DNA from: an uncultured Eubacteriales bacterium
GTDB taxonomy: Bacteria > Bacillota > Clostridia > Oscillospirales > Acutalibacteraceae
Direction: 5' to 3'
DNA length: 64,000 nt
Assembly: GCA_934541115.1 (NCBI GenBank)
Contig: CAKTDF010000001.1
Coordinates: 1-64,000, forward strand
The notes below the pieces were generated by a model that ran no database searches, had not been told where the DNA came from, and worked only from the letters and a program-made list of their open reading frames with translations. The position numbers and the translations under genes are program-made. Positions 17,673-26,831 of the stretch are shown here, piece after piece. Position 1 is the stretch's first letter. Each line of letters starts with the position of its first letter.

Positions 17673-18905
17673 TTATAACGTAAAATTCAATGCGCTCTCG
17701 GTATTCGAATAGTCGGATGTGACGTAACCGTCGCCAACTTCGACATAAGCTTTTATTTTGAAATAAAGTGTTTTGCTCTTGCCGAGACCCGTGAGCGTTG
17801 CGGTTGTGAGGTCGGAGCGTGAGATCTCTTTTTTGAGTGTAAAGCCGCTGTCGGGCTTTGAAGAAACATAGATGAAATAACCGTCGGCGTCTTCGACCTC
17901 GTTCCACAGAAGCTTTGCTTTTCTGTTATAAAGAAGCTCGGAGCTGAGGCTGATTTCGGGAGCTTCGGGCTTTGTTGCCGCTTCAAGTGTAGCTGTTTTT
18001 CCGAATACGCGCTTGCCTTTTACAGTGGCATAGGACCGGAGCTGATAGGTGTCACGCTCTGCGCTTTGCTTTCCGCTCACCTTGTAGCTTGTTTGGTTGA
18101 GTATCGCAATGCGCTCATAGTCGCCGGTTTCATTGCTGTAACGGAAAAGGTAGTAGCCTTGTGCATTTTCTGCGGCTTTCCATGTCAGCTTGTAGCTGTT
18201 TTTGCCCGTTGAGGTCTGTTTGAATCCGGTTACGTCCGGTGCGCCGGTGACGGCAGAAAAGGCGGAGGAAAACTTTGAACATATTTTCTTTCCGTTTGAG
18301 GCGATGCTGAACGCGCGAATTTTATATTTATATACGCTTGCGCTTTTCAGCTTGCTGAGAGTGCAGCTGTTGGTTTTGACTGTGCCAACGTCAACATATT
18401 TTGCCGCGTTTTCGTCGTAATAGCGCACCTCATAGCCGTCGGCTCCGCTTACCTTTGTCCAGGCAAGCTTGTGGCGGTTGGCCTCGGTTGTTTTCTGTTT
18501 TATTCCGGTTACGGTGTCAAGGGTGGTATAGACGGTCTTTTTGAAGTAGCTGCCCTTATACTCCTTGCCGCCGCTTTCGTAATATGGTCTTACGGCAATG
18601 ACGTAACTTTCGCCTGCGGTCAGATCTTTAACGGTGTATTGCGTTTTTTTCTGGGTACGCAGACGGGTGTACTTTTTGGTTTTGGTGTTGTATGAGTAGA
18701 TTCTGTAGCCGGTGACCTTACCTTTGACTTTCCACTCAATCGTAACGGAATCCGTCATGCTTTTTGCTGCTGTCAGCGCTGTTACCTGCGGCGCGGTTAT
18801 TTTTGCCGCAAAGGCGGAAAATGCCGACAGAGTGAAAAGCGTCATAATCGCCGCTAAAAGCAGGGCGGACTTTTTGAAGACTCTTTTTTCTTTCAAAGTT
18901 ATCAC
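17673..18905 (-). CDS. Secreted fibronectin type III repeat protein
   Basis: A 410-aa exported protein. A signal peptide spans about residues 1-33, ending AFSAFAA. It is followed by four FN3-like beta domains of about 85-95 residues. Each has a conserved core pattern: W(K/T) in strand B, Y.(I/V/L/F)(Y/R) in strand C and a later Y.(I/L)(R/K). Examples are VSGADGYEVRYYDE, AENAQGYYLFRYS and VEDADGYFIYVSSK. No enzyme domain or cell-wall anchor is visible. GTG 18905 overlaps the tsaD stop (GTGA). A TTG at 18896 is an alternative start with better spacing from AAAGGAG. Role in surface interaction is inferred only. Confidence 0.75.
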   Translation of the reverse strand: MITLKEKRVFKKSALLLAAIMTLFTLSAFSAFAAKITAPQVTALTAAKSMTDSVTIEWKVKGKVTGYRIYSYNTKTKKYTRLRTQKKTQYTVKDLTAGESYVIAVRPYYESGGKEYKGSYFKKTVYTTLDTVTGIKQKTTEANRHKLAWTKVSGADGYEVRYYDENAAKYVDVGTVKTNSCTLSKLKSASVYKYKIRAFSIASNGKKICSKFSSAFSAVTGAPDVTGFKQTSTGKNSYKLTWKAAENAQGYYLFRYSNETGDYERIAILNQTSYKVSGKQSAERDTYQLRSYATVKGKRVFGKTATLEAATKPEAPEISLSSELLYNRKAKLLWNEVEDADGYFIYVSSKPDSGFTLKKEISRSDLTTATLTGLGKSKTLYFKIKAYVEVGDGYVTSDYSNTESALNFTL

Positions 18906-19939
18906 AGCTCCTTTAATTCAAGCTCCGGCGCGCTCTTTTCAATCGGCATGGTTGCGTATGCATTGAGCGAGAGGGGCGCACGGTTGCCGTTCAAAAATTC
19001 ATAGTATGCTTGGGAACCGACCATTGCCGCATTGTCTCCGCAAAGTGAAAGCTCGGGCAAAAACAGCTCCCAGCCGTTTTTTTCGCAAAGCTTTTTCATT
19101 TCGCGGCGCAGTACGCTGTTGGCGGAAACGCCGCCGGCAATTGCAATTTTTTTCATCTTGTGCAGTTTCATTGCCTTTTCTGTATTGTCGCAAAGGAAAG
19201 AGACAACGGCTCTTTGAAAAGAGGCGCCGAGGTCGGGTACGCATACGTCCTCTCTCTTTTGCTTTGCGTTGTGGATAGTGTTGATAACCGCCGTTTTAAG
19301 ACCGGAAAAGCTGAAATCAAGCTCGTTGTCGTGAACGCGCGGACGCGGGAACGTATAGACTTTGTCATTGCCGTTCTTTGCCGCTTTGTCAAGGTTCAGT
19401 CCGCCGGGATAGGGGAGACCCATTGAACGGGCAGCTTTGTCAAGCGCTTCACCGGCGGCGTCGTCCCTTGTTTTTCCAACAACTTCAAATTTTGTGTAAT
19501 CGTGAACGATTATCATTTGGGTGTTGCCTCCGCTGATAACCAGACAGAAAAACGGCGGCTTAAGCTCAGGGTGAGTGATGTAGTTGGCGGCGATGTGCGA
19601 ACGCAAGTGATGCACGGCAACCAACGGAAGCTTTGCCGAGTAGGCAAGGCTCTTTGCATAATTCACACCCACAAGCAGCGCGCCGATAAGTCCGGGCGCA
19701 TACGTCACGCCTATGGCGTCTATGTCATTGAGCGTAAGCTCTGCGTCATCAAGCGCTTTGCGAACCACACCGGAGATTGCCTCCGCATGGCGGCGCGAGG
19801 CAATTTCAGGCACAACCCCGCCATATATTTTATGCTCCTCAACCTGCGAGGCAATGACCGAGGAAAGCACGCGTCTGCCGTCTTCAACAACGGCGGCTGC
19901 GGTTTCATCGCAGGAGGATTCGATTGAAAGAATTTTCAT
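18902..19939 (-). CDS. tsaD: tRNA threonylcarbamoyladenosine transferase TsaD
   Basis: A 345-aa Kae1/YgjD protein, the catalytic subunit that moves the threonylcarbamoyl group onto A37 of ANN-decoding tRNAs, working with TsaB, TsaE and TsaC. The N-terminus ILSIESSCDETAAAVVEDG, the metal-binding HHLRSH, the nucleotide-binding ISGGNT and GGVSANS are all present, and the length is normal. Upstream lies rimI, a pairing common in Firmicutes; tsaB is not in the window. It overlaps the start of the FN3 gene by four bases. Confidence 0.95.
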   Translation of the reverse strand: MKILSIESSCDETAAAVVEDGRRVLSSVIASQVEEHKIYGGVVPEIASRRHAEAISGVVRKALDDAELTLNDIDAIGVTYAPGLIGALLVGVNYAKSLAYSAKLPLVAVHHLRSHIAANYITHPELKPPFFCLVISGGNTQMIIVHDYTKFEVVGKTRDDAAGEALDKAARSMGLPYPGGLNLDKAAKNGNDKVYTFPRPRVHDNELDFSFSGLKTAVINTIHNAKQKREDVCVPDLGASFQRAVVSFLCDNTEKAMKLHKMKKIAIAGGVSANSVLRREMKKLCEKNGWELFLPELSLCGDNAAMVGSQAYYEFLNGNRAPLSLNAYATMPIEKSAPELELKEL

Positions 19940-19973
19940 GTTTATCAGTCCTTACAAAGGCACCGCGCTATTA

Positions 19974-20438
19974 TTATTTCAGTTCGGCGGTGTTGAATTT
20001 TGTCATAATCAGCGCGTCCTCGCGCGGATCGGTGTAAAAATTTTTGCGTTTTCCGCAGACGGAAAAGCCGCAGCGTTCATAAAGCGAAACCGCAGGAAGA
20101 TTGCTTTCTCTCACCTCGAGCGAGAGAAAAGAGCAGCCTCTTTCGCGGCAGAGCTTTTCCGCCTCGCTTAGCAAAGCCTTGCCGACTCCGTTTCTGCGCG
20201 CCGATTTTGTTACGGCAATGTTGGAAACATACGCTTCGTCAAGAATGGCGGAAACGCCGATATAGCCGATGGTTTTTGCGTCTGTTTTTGCGGCAAGAAA
20301 AAGCGAAACCTCGCTTTCGAGCGCGTCAAGCAAAGCCTTTTCGCTCCACGGAGAAGAAAAGCACTCTCTTTCAAGCTCCGCGACAGCCGCAACGTCCGTT
20401 TTTTTCATTTTATATATTCCGAAATCAAACCCGGACAA
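19974..20438 (-). CDS. rimI: Ribosomal protein N-acetyltransferase RimI-like
   Basis: A 154-aa GNAT-fold acetyltransferase; RimI acetylates the N-terminal alanine of ribosomal protein S18. It has the acetyl-CoA loop RRNGVGKALL (Q/RxxGxG/A), the beta-4 motif YVSNIAVT, and the family ending LYERCGF. It ends 35 bases before tsaD, as expected for a tsaD-rimI operon. The start is a TTG at 20438 with GAGGAGG nine bases upstream. Between the two is a start-stop ATGTAA. Confidence 0.88.
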   Translation of the reverse strand: MSGFDFGIYKMKKTDVAAVAELERECFSSPWSEKALLDALESEVSLFLAAKTDAKTIGYIGVSAILDEAYVSNIAVTKSARRNGVGKALLSEAEKLCRERGCSFLSLEVRESNLPAVSLYERCGFSVCGKRKNFYTDPREDALIMTKFNTAELK

Positions 20439-20554
20439 TTACATTCGCCTCCTCATGCCTATACACAGCATATTTTATCATATCTTTTCAAAAAAGACAA
20501 GACAGCCGGCTCTTGCAAATCCGACAGACATAATGTATACTTAAACCGATGGGA

Positions 20555-20640
20555 GACAGACCCAACGTGCCGAATAATTTGTTTTTTTGCACATTGAGGC
20601 TCTTTTTGTCTCGCAATACAAAAGTATTGCCTTGCCAACG
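20555..20640. repeat. Dispersed repeat, copy A
   Basis: This stretch aligns with 40337-40420 with few differences. The shared core reads GCACATTG, two or three variable bases, CTCTTTTTGTCTC, then AAAGTATTGCCTTGC. It is non-coding and precedes the phosphatase gene. Confidence 0.65.
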
Positions 20641-20671
20641 CACAAATTTATATGCAAAGGAGAAAACACAA

Positions 20672-21796
20672 ATGAAAACAGTCCTCAAAAAAATCATCAC
20701 GTTTTCGCTTGCGATGTTCCTGAGTCTTTACTGCCTGGTGGGACTCGGCAACAATGTCAGCGATGATTACCGCGAGTACAAAAACGTCATTCTCATGATA
20801 GGCGACGGAATGGGCGTCAACACTGTCAAGGCAACAAAAGCTATCCGCGGCGTTGACCTTGCTCTTGACACTATGCCCGTTGAGGGACGTTCCGACACCC
20901 GCTCGTTTATCCTTGATTACACCGATTCCGCAGCGGGCGGCAGCGCGCTTTCCTGCGGCGTGCGCATCTGGGCAAACTCGGTTGCTCTGTTTCCGTATCA
21001 CGTTGTGAGTCTCACCGGTCAGAATGTTCCGGTAACGCTCGCAGAGCTTGCAAAGGCGAACGGAAAGAGCGCGGGAGTTGTCACGACCGACAAGACCTCC
21101 GGTGCAACACCGTCGTCGTTCACCGCTCATGCCCAGGCAAGGCAGATGGAAAAAACGATCAGCGCTCAGCAGCTCAAATGTGACGTTGACCTGCTTTGGG
21201 GCTGCGAATCGGAGAGCATTACCAAAGAGAAGTGCGAGAAAAACGGATTCACTTTTGTTCAGACGGCAACGGAGCTTGAAGCACTCGAAAACGGCAGCCG
21301 TTCATTTGCACAGTTTGATTTTGAAGAAATGAAAAACTGCACCGGTAAGAAGGATACCCCGTCAATTGAACAGATGACTGCAAAGGCGATTGACTTGCTT
21401 GACGACAACGAGGACGGCTTTTTCCTCATGGTTGAGGGCGCCTGCATTGACAAGTTCTCTCACAAAAACATGTTCCAGGGTGCAACAATGAACCTTGTTG
21501 AGTTTGACAAAGCGGTTAAGTATGCGCTTGATTATGCAAAGGCTGACGGTGACACTCTTGTTGTTGTCACAGCCGATCATGAGACCGGCGGAATCCGGTA
21601 TAATGAAGGAACGGACGAATATTATTATACAACAACAAAGCATACGACCGCCGATGTACCGGTCTATGTTTCCGCAACGGACGCGGGCTTTACCGACGGA
21701 CAGACGATTGAAAACCGTCAGATAAGCGTTCAGATTGCACGTGTAATGGGCTACGGAAAAGAAAAGTTCCCGGCAGTTAAGGGATATACGATGTGA
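20672..21796 (+). CDS. Alkaline phosphatase family protein, secreted
   Basis: A 374-aa metal-dependent phosphomonoesterase of the PhoA superfamily. An N-terminal hydrophobic segment (about 8-27) directs export. NVILMIGDGMG holds the first metal-binding Asp. The nucleophile Ser is in YTDSAAGGSALSCG, matching the usual TDSAxSAT pattern. GACIDKFSH and TADHETGG carry the remaining metal ligands. It is shorter than E. coli PhoA (about 450 aa), as in Bacillus-like forms. AAAGGAG lies nine bases upstream of ATG 20672, which is preferred over a longer ORF running into the dispersed repeat. A hairpin closes the gene. It may scavenge phosphate. Confidence 0.88.
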   Translation: MKTVLKKIITFSLAMFLSLYCLVGLGNNVSDDYREYKNVILMIGDGMGVNTVKATKAIRGVDLALDTMPVEGRSDTRSFILDYTDSAAGGSALSCGVRIWANSVALFPYHVVSLTGQNVPVTLAELAKANGKSAGVVTTDKTSGATPSSFTAHAQARQMEKTISAQQLKCDVDLLWGCESESITKEKCEKNGFTFVQTATELEALENGSRSFAQFDFEEMKNCTGKKDTPSIEQMTAKAIDLLDDNEDGFFLMVEGACIDKFSHKNMFQGATMNLVEFDKAVKYALDYAKADGDTLVVVTADHETGGIRYNEGTDEYYYTTTKHTTADVPVYVSATDAGFTDGQTIENRQISVQIARVMGYGKEKFPAVKGYTM

Positions 21797-21814
21797 TATA
21801 GTTCTACATAATAT

Positions 21815-21855
21815 ACCGCCACGGCGAACGATAATGTTCGCCGCGGCGGTGTTTT
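21815..21855 (+). terminator. Terminator of the phosphatase gene
   Basis: A long stem ACCGCCACGGCGAAC/GTTCGCCGCGGCGGT with loop GATAAT, followed by GTTTTA. Confidence 0.8.
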
Positions 21856-21891
21856 ACTTTGATGTTATGTATGCGCGAATTACAGTATAGT

Positions 21892-22269
21892 TTACGCTCT
21901 TGAGTCAAAGAAATTCTTGAGAGGCTCTGAAAGTTCGTCTGCAAAGCGGGCAATCATTGCGCAGAAATCACGCAGCTTTTCAAGGAATTTTTCAATGACG
22001 CTCATTTTTTCATAAATCTCGTCTTCTTTTCCGTCAAGGTCTGTTCCGATAACCTCGGAAACCGCATCGCCGACATCACCCTTTTTTGTGGTCTCGTCAG
22101 AGGGCTTGACGTACGTCAGGTCGCTTGGGTCCTTTGTTCCGGCGCATACCTCACATTGGCAGCCGTCCGGGTGGCTTGTATCCTCAGCATAACCCGCAAA
22201 AACAAATGAGCAGAAAAGCATGAGGGCACAGAGAACAACACATATCGTTTTTTTCACAGACTTTTTCAT
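21892..22269 (-). CDS. Small secreted protein with Cys pair and helical tail
   Basis: A 125-aa protein of no recognised family. Residues 1-28 form a signal peptide (MKKSVKKTICVVLCALMLF, ending near AGYA). The mature start has a compact cysteine motif, HPDGCQCEVCAGT, reminiscent of the CxC cluster ending the first giant protein. A charged linker leads into an amphipathic helix (about 90-125, EKFLEKLRDFCAMIARFADE then LSEPLKNFF). There are no membrane segments beyond the signal. It stands alone between convergent and divergent neighbours. Function unknown. Confidence 0.7.
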   Translation of the reverse strand: MKKSVKKTICVVLCALMLFCSFVFAGYAEDTSHPDGCQCEVCAGTKDPSDLTYVKPSDETTKKGDVGDAVSEVIGTDLDGKEDEIYEKMSVIEKFLEKLRDFCAMIARFADELSEPLKNFFDSRA

Positions 22270-22391
22270 TCGTTGTCTTCCTTTCCGTACAAATTTACAT
22301 AATGATTATATCAGCAAAAGCGACTGATTTCAACAGTTTTTGAATTTTTTTGAACAAATCGTGCCGTCATTTTACAGTCAAAAGAGCAAAA

Positions 22392-22468
22392 CAGCCGTGG
22401 GTTACAGAGGCGAAGAACGCAGGAGTCGGAGAGCGCCTTGGATTGTAGCCTCTCTCCGACCCGGGCTG
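22392..22468 (+). other. Possible folded RNA element
   Basis: A perfect 9-bp stem GTCGGAGAG/CTCTCCGAC (22425-22460) is enclosed by a second pairing CAGCC/GGCTG (22392-22396 with 22464-22468). It lies in the 488-base gap between the small secreted protein and the nucleosidase. No known RNA family is recognised and there is no clear T tract. Confidence 0.3.
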
Positions 22469-22657
22469 AAGAAAGTTGAGTTGTTGGATTTTGCACTTTT
22501 CAGCCTATATCAAGCGGCGCAGGCAAAGCTTTGAACTGTGTTCCAAAGTTGCAATATTGGTTCCCCGTGGGCATTTCTGCCGCCAAAATCATACGCCGCG
22601 AAAGCGCGCTTTTGAGAGAATCTGCTCTCACCGTCAGTTTATGCCGATTCTTTGCGG

Positions 22658-22686
22658 TTGACAGAAATGGGAATGAGACATATAAT
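22658..22686 (+). promoter_or_regulatory. Promoter of the nucleosidase gene
   Basis: TTGACA (22658-22663), 17 bases, TATAAT (22681-22686): full consensus, 71 bases before the start codon. Confidence 0.9.
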
Positions 22687-22757
22687 TTATGTTGTATGAA
22701 AATGCTGCCAAAAGGTATGATTTTGAGAAACAAAGACGTTTGAAAGGATAAATTCAG

Positions 22758-23447
22758 ATGAAAAAAACAATTGGAATAATTTTTGCCGATGAAATGGAAT
22801 ACAAGCCTTTTAAAGAGGCTGCCAATACTTTCAAAGCGGTTGAGGGTACTCTTTGTTCATGCAACACCGTGAGCTTTTCTGCCGAAAGGGACGGCGATGT
22901 GCTTGACGTAATTGCCATAGAGAGCGGAATAGGAAAAGTGAGCGCGGCTTTTGCCGCCTCCGCGCTGATTTTTGAAAAGGGCGCAGATGTAATTATGAAC
23001 GCGGGACTTTCCGGAGCGGTCAGCGGTTTGCACAGGGGAGATATAGTTGCAGGCGAGAGCTTCATTGAATGCGATTTTGACCTTCGTGCAATCGGCTATG
23101 AACTCGGTCAAAAGCCGGAAGGCGAGGAGTCGCTCCACACGGCAGACAAGGCTTTGCTTCAAAAGGCAGAGCAGCTCGGGCTCATGACCGGAAAATTCGG
23201 CACGGGCGACCTCTTTTTGACCGACAGAGACAAGAAAAACCTTTTTAAGGAAAAATTTGGAATATGTGCTTTTGATATGGAAACCGCGGCAATTGCCGCA
23301 GTGTGTGCAAAATGTTCCGTTCCGTTCTTTTCCGTCAGAAAAATCAGCGATGACGCGGACGACTGCTCGGCAGAGGACTACCGCGAAATGAACGAAAGAG
23401 CAGAAACCTGCCTTTCGGACATACTTTTCAAAATGCTTTCTCTTTGA
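22758..23447 (+). CDS. mtnN: 5'-methylthioadenosine/S-adenosylhomocysteine nucleosidase
   Basis: A 229-aa purine nucleoside phosphorylase-fold enzyme that hydrolyses adenine from MTA and SAH in the methyl cycle. IGIIFADEMEYKPF is the usual start, with the catalytic Glu region. IESGIGKVSAAFAA and NAGLSGAV are conserved loops. FDMETAAIAAVC contains the ribose-binding MExxA, and VRKISDDAD carries the catalytic Asp. AAAGGA lies upstream of the ATG. A single-gene unit with its own strong promoter. The 15-base string TTTTCAGCCTATATC occurs both before (22497) and after (23507) the gene. Confidence 0.85.
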   Translation: MKKTIGIIFADEMEYKPFKEAANTFKAVEGTLCSCNTVSFSAERDGDVLDVIAIESGIGKVSAAFAASALIFEKGADVIMNAGLSGAVSGLHRGDIVAGESFIECDFDLRAIGYELGQKPEGEESLHTADKALLQKAEQLGLMTGKFGTGDLFLTDRDKKNLFKEKFGICAFDMETAAIAAVCAKCSVPFFSVRKISDDADDCSAEDYREMNERAETCLSDILFKMLSL

Positions 23448-23778
23448 CGTTTGAGTTGAAAAATTTGAAGCCGATGCGCCTTAAACAGTCGCTTTGAGCT
23501 TGAATTTTTTCAGCCTATATCGATATTGTTTGCAATTTTTTGTACGATATAACGCAAAATTTCCTCACCGATATTAAGTTAGCAGTGCTTCCTTAAGTTA
23601 GAACGGCTTAAACCAAAAAGAAGGTCAATAATAATATTGCAGAGGCAAAGAAACACGACTCTCTTTTGTCAAAGTCAAACGGTCTGTGTTCGACTTATAA
23701 TAAATGTTTAAATACGTGGAGAGTTTTTGTCTGTTTTTAACAAAATATTGAAAAAGGGTTTCTTTTTGACTCATAGAG
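23448..23778. other. Intergenic stretch before murA
   Basis: No gene is seen. The part at about 23461-23490 (GAAGCCGATGCGCCTTAAAC) resembles the dispersed repeats near 40340. The CTCACCGATATT part near 23570 recalls the GTATCGGTGA part of the repeat at 40263, read on the other strand. Confidence 0.4.
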
Positions 23779-23787
23779 TGCTATAAT
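23779..23787 (+). promoter_or_regulatory. Extended -10 promoter of murA
   Basis: TGCTATAAT gives an extended -10 element. No good -35 box lies at the usual distance. The start codon is 117 bases downstream. Confidence 0.5.
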
Positions 23788-23904
23788 ATCATAGTTTATG
23801 ATTGACTTTTTGTCTTTGCCGTTGGATTGAATCCGTCAGGCTGTTTTATACATATATTTTTTGATATGCGTTCCGTTTGAAACGGCGAAAAGAGGAGAAT
23901 TTTT

Positions 23905-25197
23905 TTGGAAAAATTAGTTATACAGGGCGGCAACCGGCTGTGCGGCTCGGTTGATATCAGCGGCGCCAAGAATGCTGCCGTTGCTATTATTCCGGCTACG
24001 CTGTTGGCGCAGGATATCTGCCGGATCGAGAATATTCCCAACATCAGTGATGTCAGCTGCATGGTCAAGATACTCAGCAATATGGGTGCCGCTGTCAGAT
24101 ATATCAATAAGCATACCATTGAGATTGACACACGCCATGTCAATTCTTACATTGTTCCGCATGAGATGACAAAAAAACTGCGCGCTTCATATTATCTCAT
24201 CGGTGCGCTCCTCGGCCGCTATGGCAGAGCTAAGGTGGCGCTCCCCGGCGGCTGCAATTTCGGCGTTCGTCCCATCGATTTGCACATCAAGGGTTTTGAG
24301 CTGCTCGGCGCAACGGCGACTGTTGTTGAAAATGCGATGATCAATGCCTATGCGGACCGCTTGACGGGCTGCCTTGTGTATATGGATAAGGTTTCCGTGG
24401 GTGCAACGATAAATGTTATGCTTGCCGCCGTCAAGGCAAGAGGACTCACTATCATTGAGAACGCAGCCAAGGAGCCGCATATTGTTGACCTTGCGAACTT
24501 CCTCAACGCGATGGGCGCCGATGTCAGAGGCGCAGGCACCGATGTAATCAAAATCCACGGCGTTTCTTCCCTCCACGGCTGCACATACTCCATCATTCCC
24601 GACCAGATAGAGGCGGGCACATACATGGTTGCCGCAGCGGCGACCGGCGGAAATGTTCTCATCAAAAACGTTATTCCGAAGCACCTTGAATCCATTACGG
24701 CAAAGCTTATTGAATGCGGCGCCTCGGTCACGGAATATGATGATTCGATAAGGGTTGAATCAACCGGCAGTTTCAAAAAATGCAACATCAAAACGATGCC
24801 TCACCCCGGCTTTCCGACGGATATGCAGCCTCAGATGAGTGTGATCCTCTCTGTGGCGAACGGAACGAGCGTTGTTTCGGAGGGCGTTTGGGACAACCGT
24901 TTTAAATATGTTGATCAGCTCAGCCGTATGGGTGCGAACATCCAGGTCAACGGAACGATTGCTGTTTTTCAAGGCGTAGAGGCTCTTTCGGGAGCACCGG
25001 TCAAGGCGGACGATCTGCGTGCAGGCGCGGCTATGATAATCGCCGGTCTCATTGCAAAAGGCACGACCGAGATCGAGGATATCATCTATATTGACCGCGG
25101 ATATGAGGATTACGTTGAAAAATTCACGGCGCTCGGTGCGGACATTAAAAGAGTTCAGGTTTTTGACGATGATGCCAAAACTCACGCAGCGGGTTAA
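23905..25197 (+). CDS. murA: UDP-GlcNAc 1-carboxyvinyltransferase MurA
   Basis: A 430-aa enzyme that adds enolpyruvate from PEP to UDP-N-acetylglucosamine, the committed step of peptidoglycan synthesis. The two-lobe EPSP-synthase fold is clear: [18 protein letters not shown] at the N-terminus, and [20 protein letters not shown] with the catalytic Cys that fosfomycin attacks. [12 protein letters not shown] and [14 protein letters not shown] follow. Length is normal. The start is a TTG with GGAG ten bases upstream. Firmicutes often have two MurA copies; which one this is cannot be told here. Confidence 0.95.
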   Translation: MEKLVIQGGNRLCGSVDISGAKNAAVAIIPATLLAQDICRIENIPNISDVSCMVKILSNMGAAVRYINKHTIEIDTRHVNSYIVPHEMTKKLRASYYLIGALLGRYGRAKVALPGGCNFGVRPIDLHIKGFELLGATATVVENAMINAYADRLTGCLVYMDKVSVGATINVMLAAVKARGLTIIENAAKEPHIVDLANFLNAMGADVRGAGTDVIKIHGVSSLHGCTYSIIPDQIEAGTYMVAAAATGGNVLIKNVIPKHLESITAKLIECGASVTEYDDSIRVESTGSFKKCNIKTMPHPGFPTDMQPQMSVILSVANGTSVVSEGVWDNRFKYVDQLSRMGANIQVNGTIAVFQGVEALSGAPVKADDLRAGAAMIIAGLIAKGTTEIEDIIYIDRGYEDYVEKFTALGADIKRVQVFDDDAKTHAAG

Positions 25198-25232
25198 TTG
25201 AATGCAATGATTGATGTTTAATCAGTTTTTTT

Positions 25233-25259
25233 AAAAAGGGGCTTCGGCTCCTTTTTTTA
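25233..25259 (+). terminator. Terminator of murA
   Basis: AAAAAGGGGC, TTCG, GCTCCTTTTTTT: a short GC stem extended by A:T pairs and a seven-T run, 36 bases after the stop. Confidence 0.85.
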
Positions 25260-25382
25260 AAGCAGAATATAAAAAACAATTACCTAAAGGCAACAAATTG
25301 CAAAATGTATCGGCAGCTTAATGAATAAAGTGCCGACGTTTTGCCGCGCAACTGTGCGCCGGATTGCCTTTAAAAGCAAGGA

Positions 25383-26183
25383 ATGATAAATTTGGCAAGA
25401 TTCTGTTCGCTTTTTTCATCTTCCTCCGGCAACGCAACTTTTATAGGTTCTTCAAAAACGGGGATACTTATTGACGCCGGAGTCAGCGCAAAAAGGATAA
25501 AAGACGCTCTCATGCTGAGAGATATTGATCCAAGATCGATTTCTGCGATTTTTGTAACACATGAACACAGTGACCACATCAAGGGAATACGTGTTCTTGC
25601 CTCAAATTTCGGCATTCCGGTTTATGCGACTGCGGGTACGCTCAGAGGGCTTGAACAGGCTGACGTACTGAACGGAAAATTTCCTGTTTTTGAGCTTTCC
25701 GCAAACGGAGACGAAATAGGAGATTTGATGGTTCGTTCTTTCAAAACGCCGCATGACAGCTTGGAAAGCTGCGGATTCAGAATTGAGTTTCCTGACGGAC
25801 GGAAAGCCGCAGTGGCAACGGACATCGGCTGTGTAACAAACGAGGTGCTTAACGGAATCATTGGCTGTGATCTTGCTATGATCGAATCAAACCATGATGT
25901 CGGAATGCTTCAGAACGGCCCGTATCCGTATTATCTCAAGAGAAGAATTCTTTCTGACAGGGGACACCTTTCAAACGAGAACTGTGCCGCAGTCGCAAGG
26001 GACCTTGTTGAGCGCGGAACGGCGCGGCTTTTTCTCGGACACTTGAGCACGGAGAATAATATTCCGCAGCTTGCGTATCAGACGAACCTTTGTGCAATCA
26101 ATGAGCTTGGCGCAAAAAGCGGCAGCGATTATATTCTTACAGTCAACCCAAAGGAAAATACCCAGGATATTGTGAGGTTTTGA
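25383..26183 (+). CDS. walJ: WalJ/YycJ-type metallo-beta-lactamase-fold hydrolase
   Basis: A 266-aa cytosolic hydrolase of the metallo-beta-lactamase fold, the YycJ/WalJ group, proposed in Firmicutes to act as a DNA exonuclease or to affect cell wall/division timing. The start FCSLFSSSSGNATFIGS is typical of the group. VTHEHSDHIKG is the HxHxDH zinc motif, and SNHDVGML, GHLSNENC and LGHLSTENN supply further ligands. The rlmH gene starts one base after the stop, so the two are cotranscribed. Neither the walRKHI genes usual beside walJ nor dnaA is present. Confidence 0.85.
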   Translation: MINLARFCSLFSSSSGNATFIGSSKTGILIDAGVSAKRIKDALMLRDIDPRSISAIFVTHEHSDHIKGIRVLASNFGIPVYATAGTLRGLEQADVLNGKFPVFELSANGDEIGDLMVRSFKTPHDSLESCGFRIEFPDGRKAAVATDIGCVTNEVLNGIIGCDLAMIESNHDVGMLQNGPYPYYLKRRILSDRGHLSNENCAAVARDLVERGTARLFLGHLSTENNIPQLAYQTNLCAINELGAKSGSDYILTVNPKENTQDIVRF

Positions 26184-26184
26184 G

Positions 26185-26667
26185 ATGCTTGAAGTTAACG
26201 TTGTCTGTGTGGGAAAGCTCAAAGAGCAGTATCTGCGTGACGCTTGCGCGGAATACTCAAAGCGACTTTCTGCTTTTTGCCGCCTCAAAGTGATTGAACT
26301 TGCTGCGGAAAGACTTTCAGATAATCCCTCACAGGCAGAGATTGAAAAGGCGCTTTCACTCGAGGGCAAAAGGATACTTGAAAAAATACCCAACCGGGCG
26401 GCAATTATTACAATGTGTATTGAGGGCAGGCAGCTTTCTTCCGAGGAGCTTTCTCAAAAGCTCTCCTCGCTTGCTTCTCAGGGAATAGGCAGCGTTGCCT
26501 TTGTTATCGGCGGCTCTTTCGGACTTTCTCAGGAGGTTAAAGCAAAAAGCTTGCTGCGCCTTTCTGTGAGCAGAATGACTTTCCCGCACCAAATGTTCAG
26601 AGTCATGCTGCTTGAACAGATCTATCGCGCATTTCAGATTCAAAACGGGGCGAAGTATCATAAGTGA
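26185..26667 (+). CDS. rlmH: 23S rRNA pseudouridine1915 N3-methyltransferase RlmH
   Basis: A 160-aa SPOUT methyltransferase that methylates pseudouridine 1915 in helix 69 of 23S rRNA on assembled 70S ribosomes. VGKLKEQYLRDACAEYSKRL is the usual N-terminus. VIGGSFGLS is the SAM-binding knot, and RMTFPHQMFRVMLLEQIYRA plus the closing GAKYHK are diagnostic. It starts one base after the walJ-like gene. Confidence 0.95.
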   Translation: MLEVNVVCVGKLKEQYLRDACAEYSKRLSAFCRLKVIELAAERLSDNPSQAEIEKALSLEGKRILEKIPNRAAIITMCIEGRQLSSEELSQKLSSLASQGIGSVAFVIGGSFGLSQEVKAKSLLRLSVSRMTFPHQMFRVMLLEQIYRAFQIQNGAKYHK

Positions 26668-26788
26668 CAGCGTTTATCTCCCATGCAGAAAGCACTTGTT
26701 GCAGTCGGTTCAATTCAATTTTAACCTTGCACGGTGCAGTGGAAAAATACTGAGACTGCGGTTATGCTCTAACATATTAAAAGAAAAA

Positions 26789-26831
26789 AGCTATAATTCA
26801 CACCGAATCGATGTGTGAATTATAGCTTTTA
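26789..26831. terminator. Long hairpin after rlmH
   Basis: A perfect 15-bp stem AGCTATAATTCACAC/GTGTGAATTATAGCT (26789-26827), preceded by A and followed by TTTT, so it could stop transcription in both directions. A similar hairpin follows jag at 30133. Confidence 0.8.

Noticed and set aside
20420..20450. ATGTAA start-stop between the ribosome site and TTG start of rimI
   Set aside because: Could regulate initiation, but the ATG is only three bases from GGAGG and a six-base match is expected by chance.
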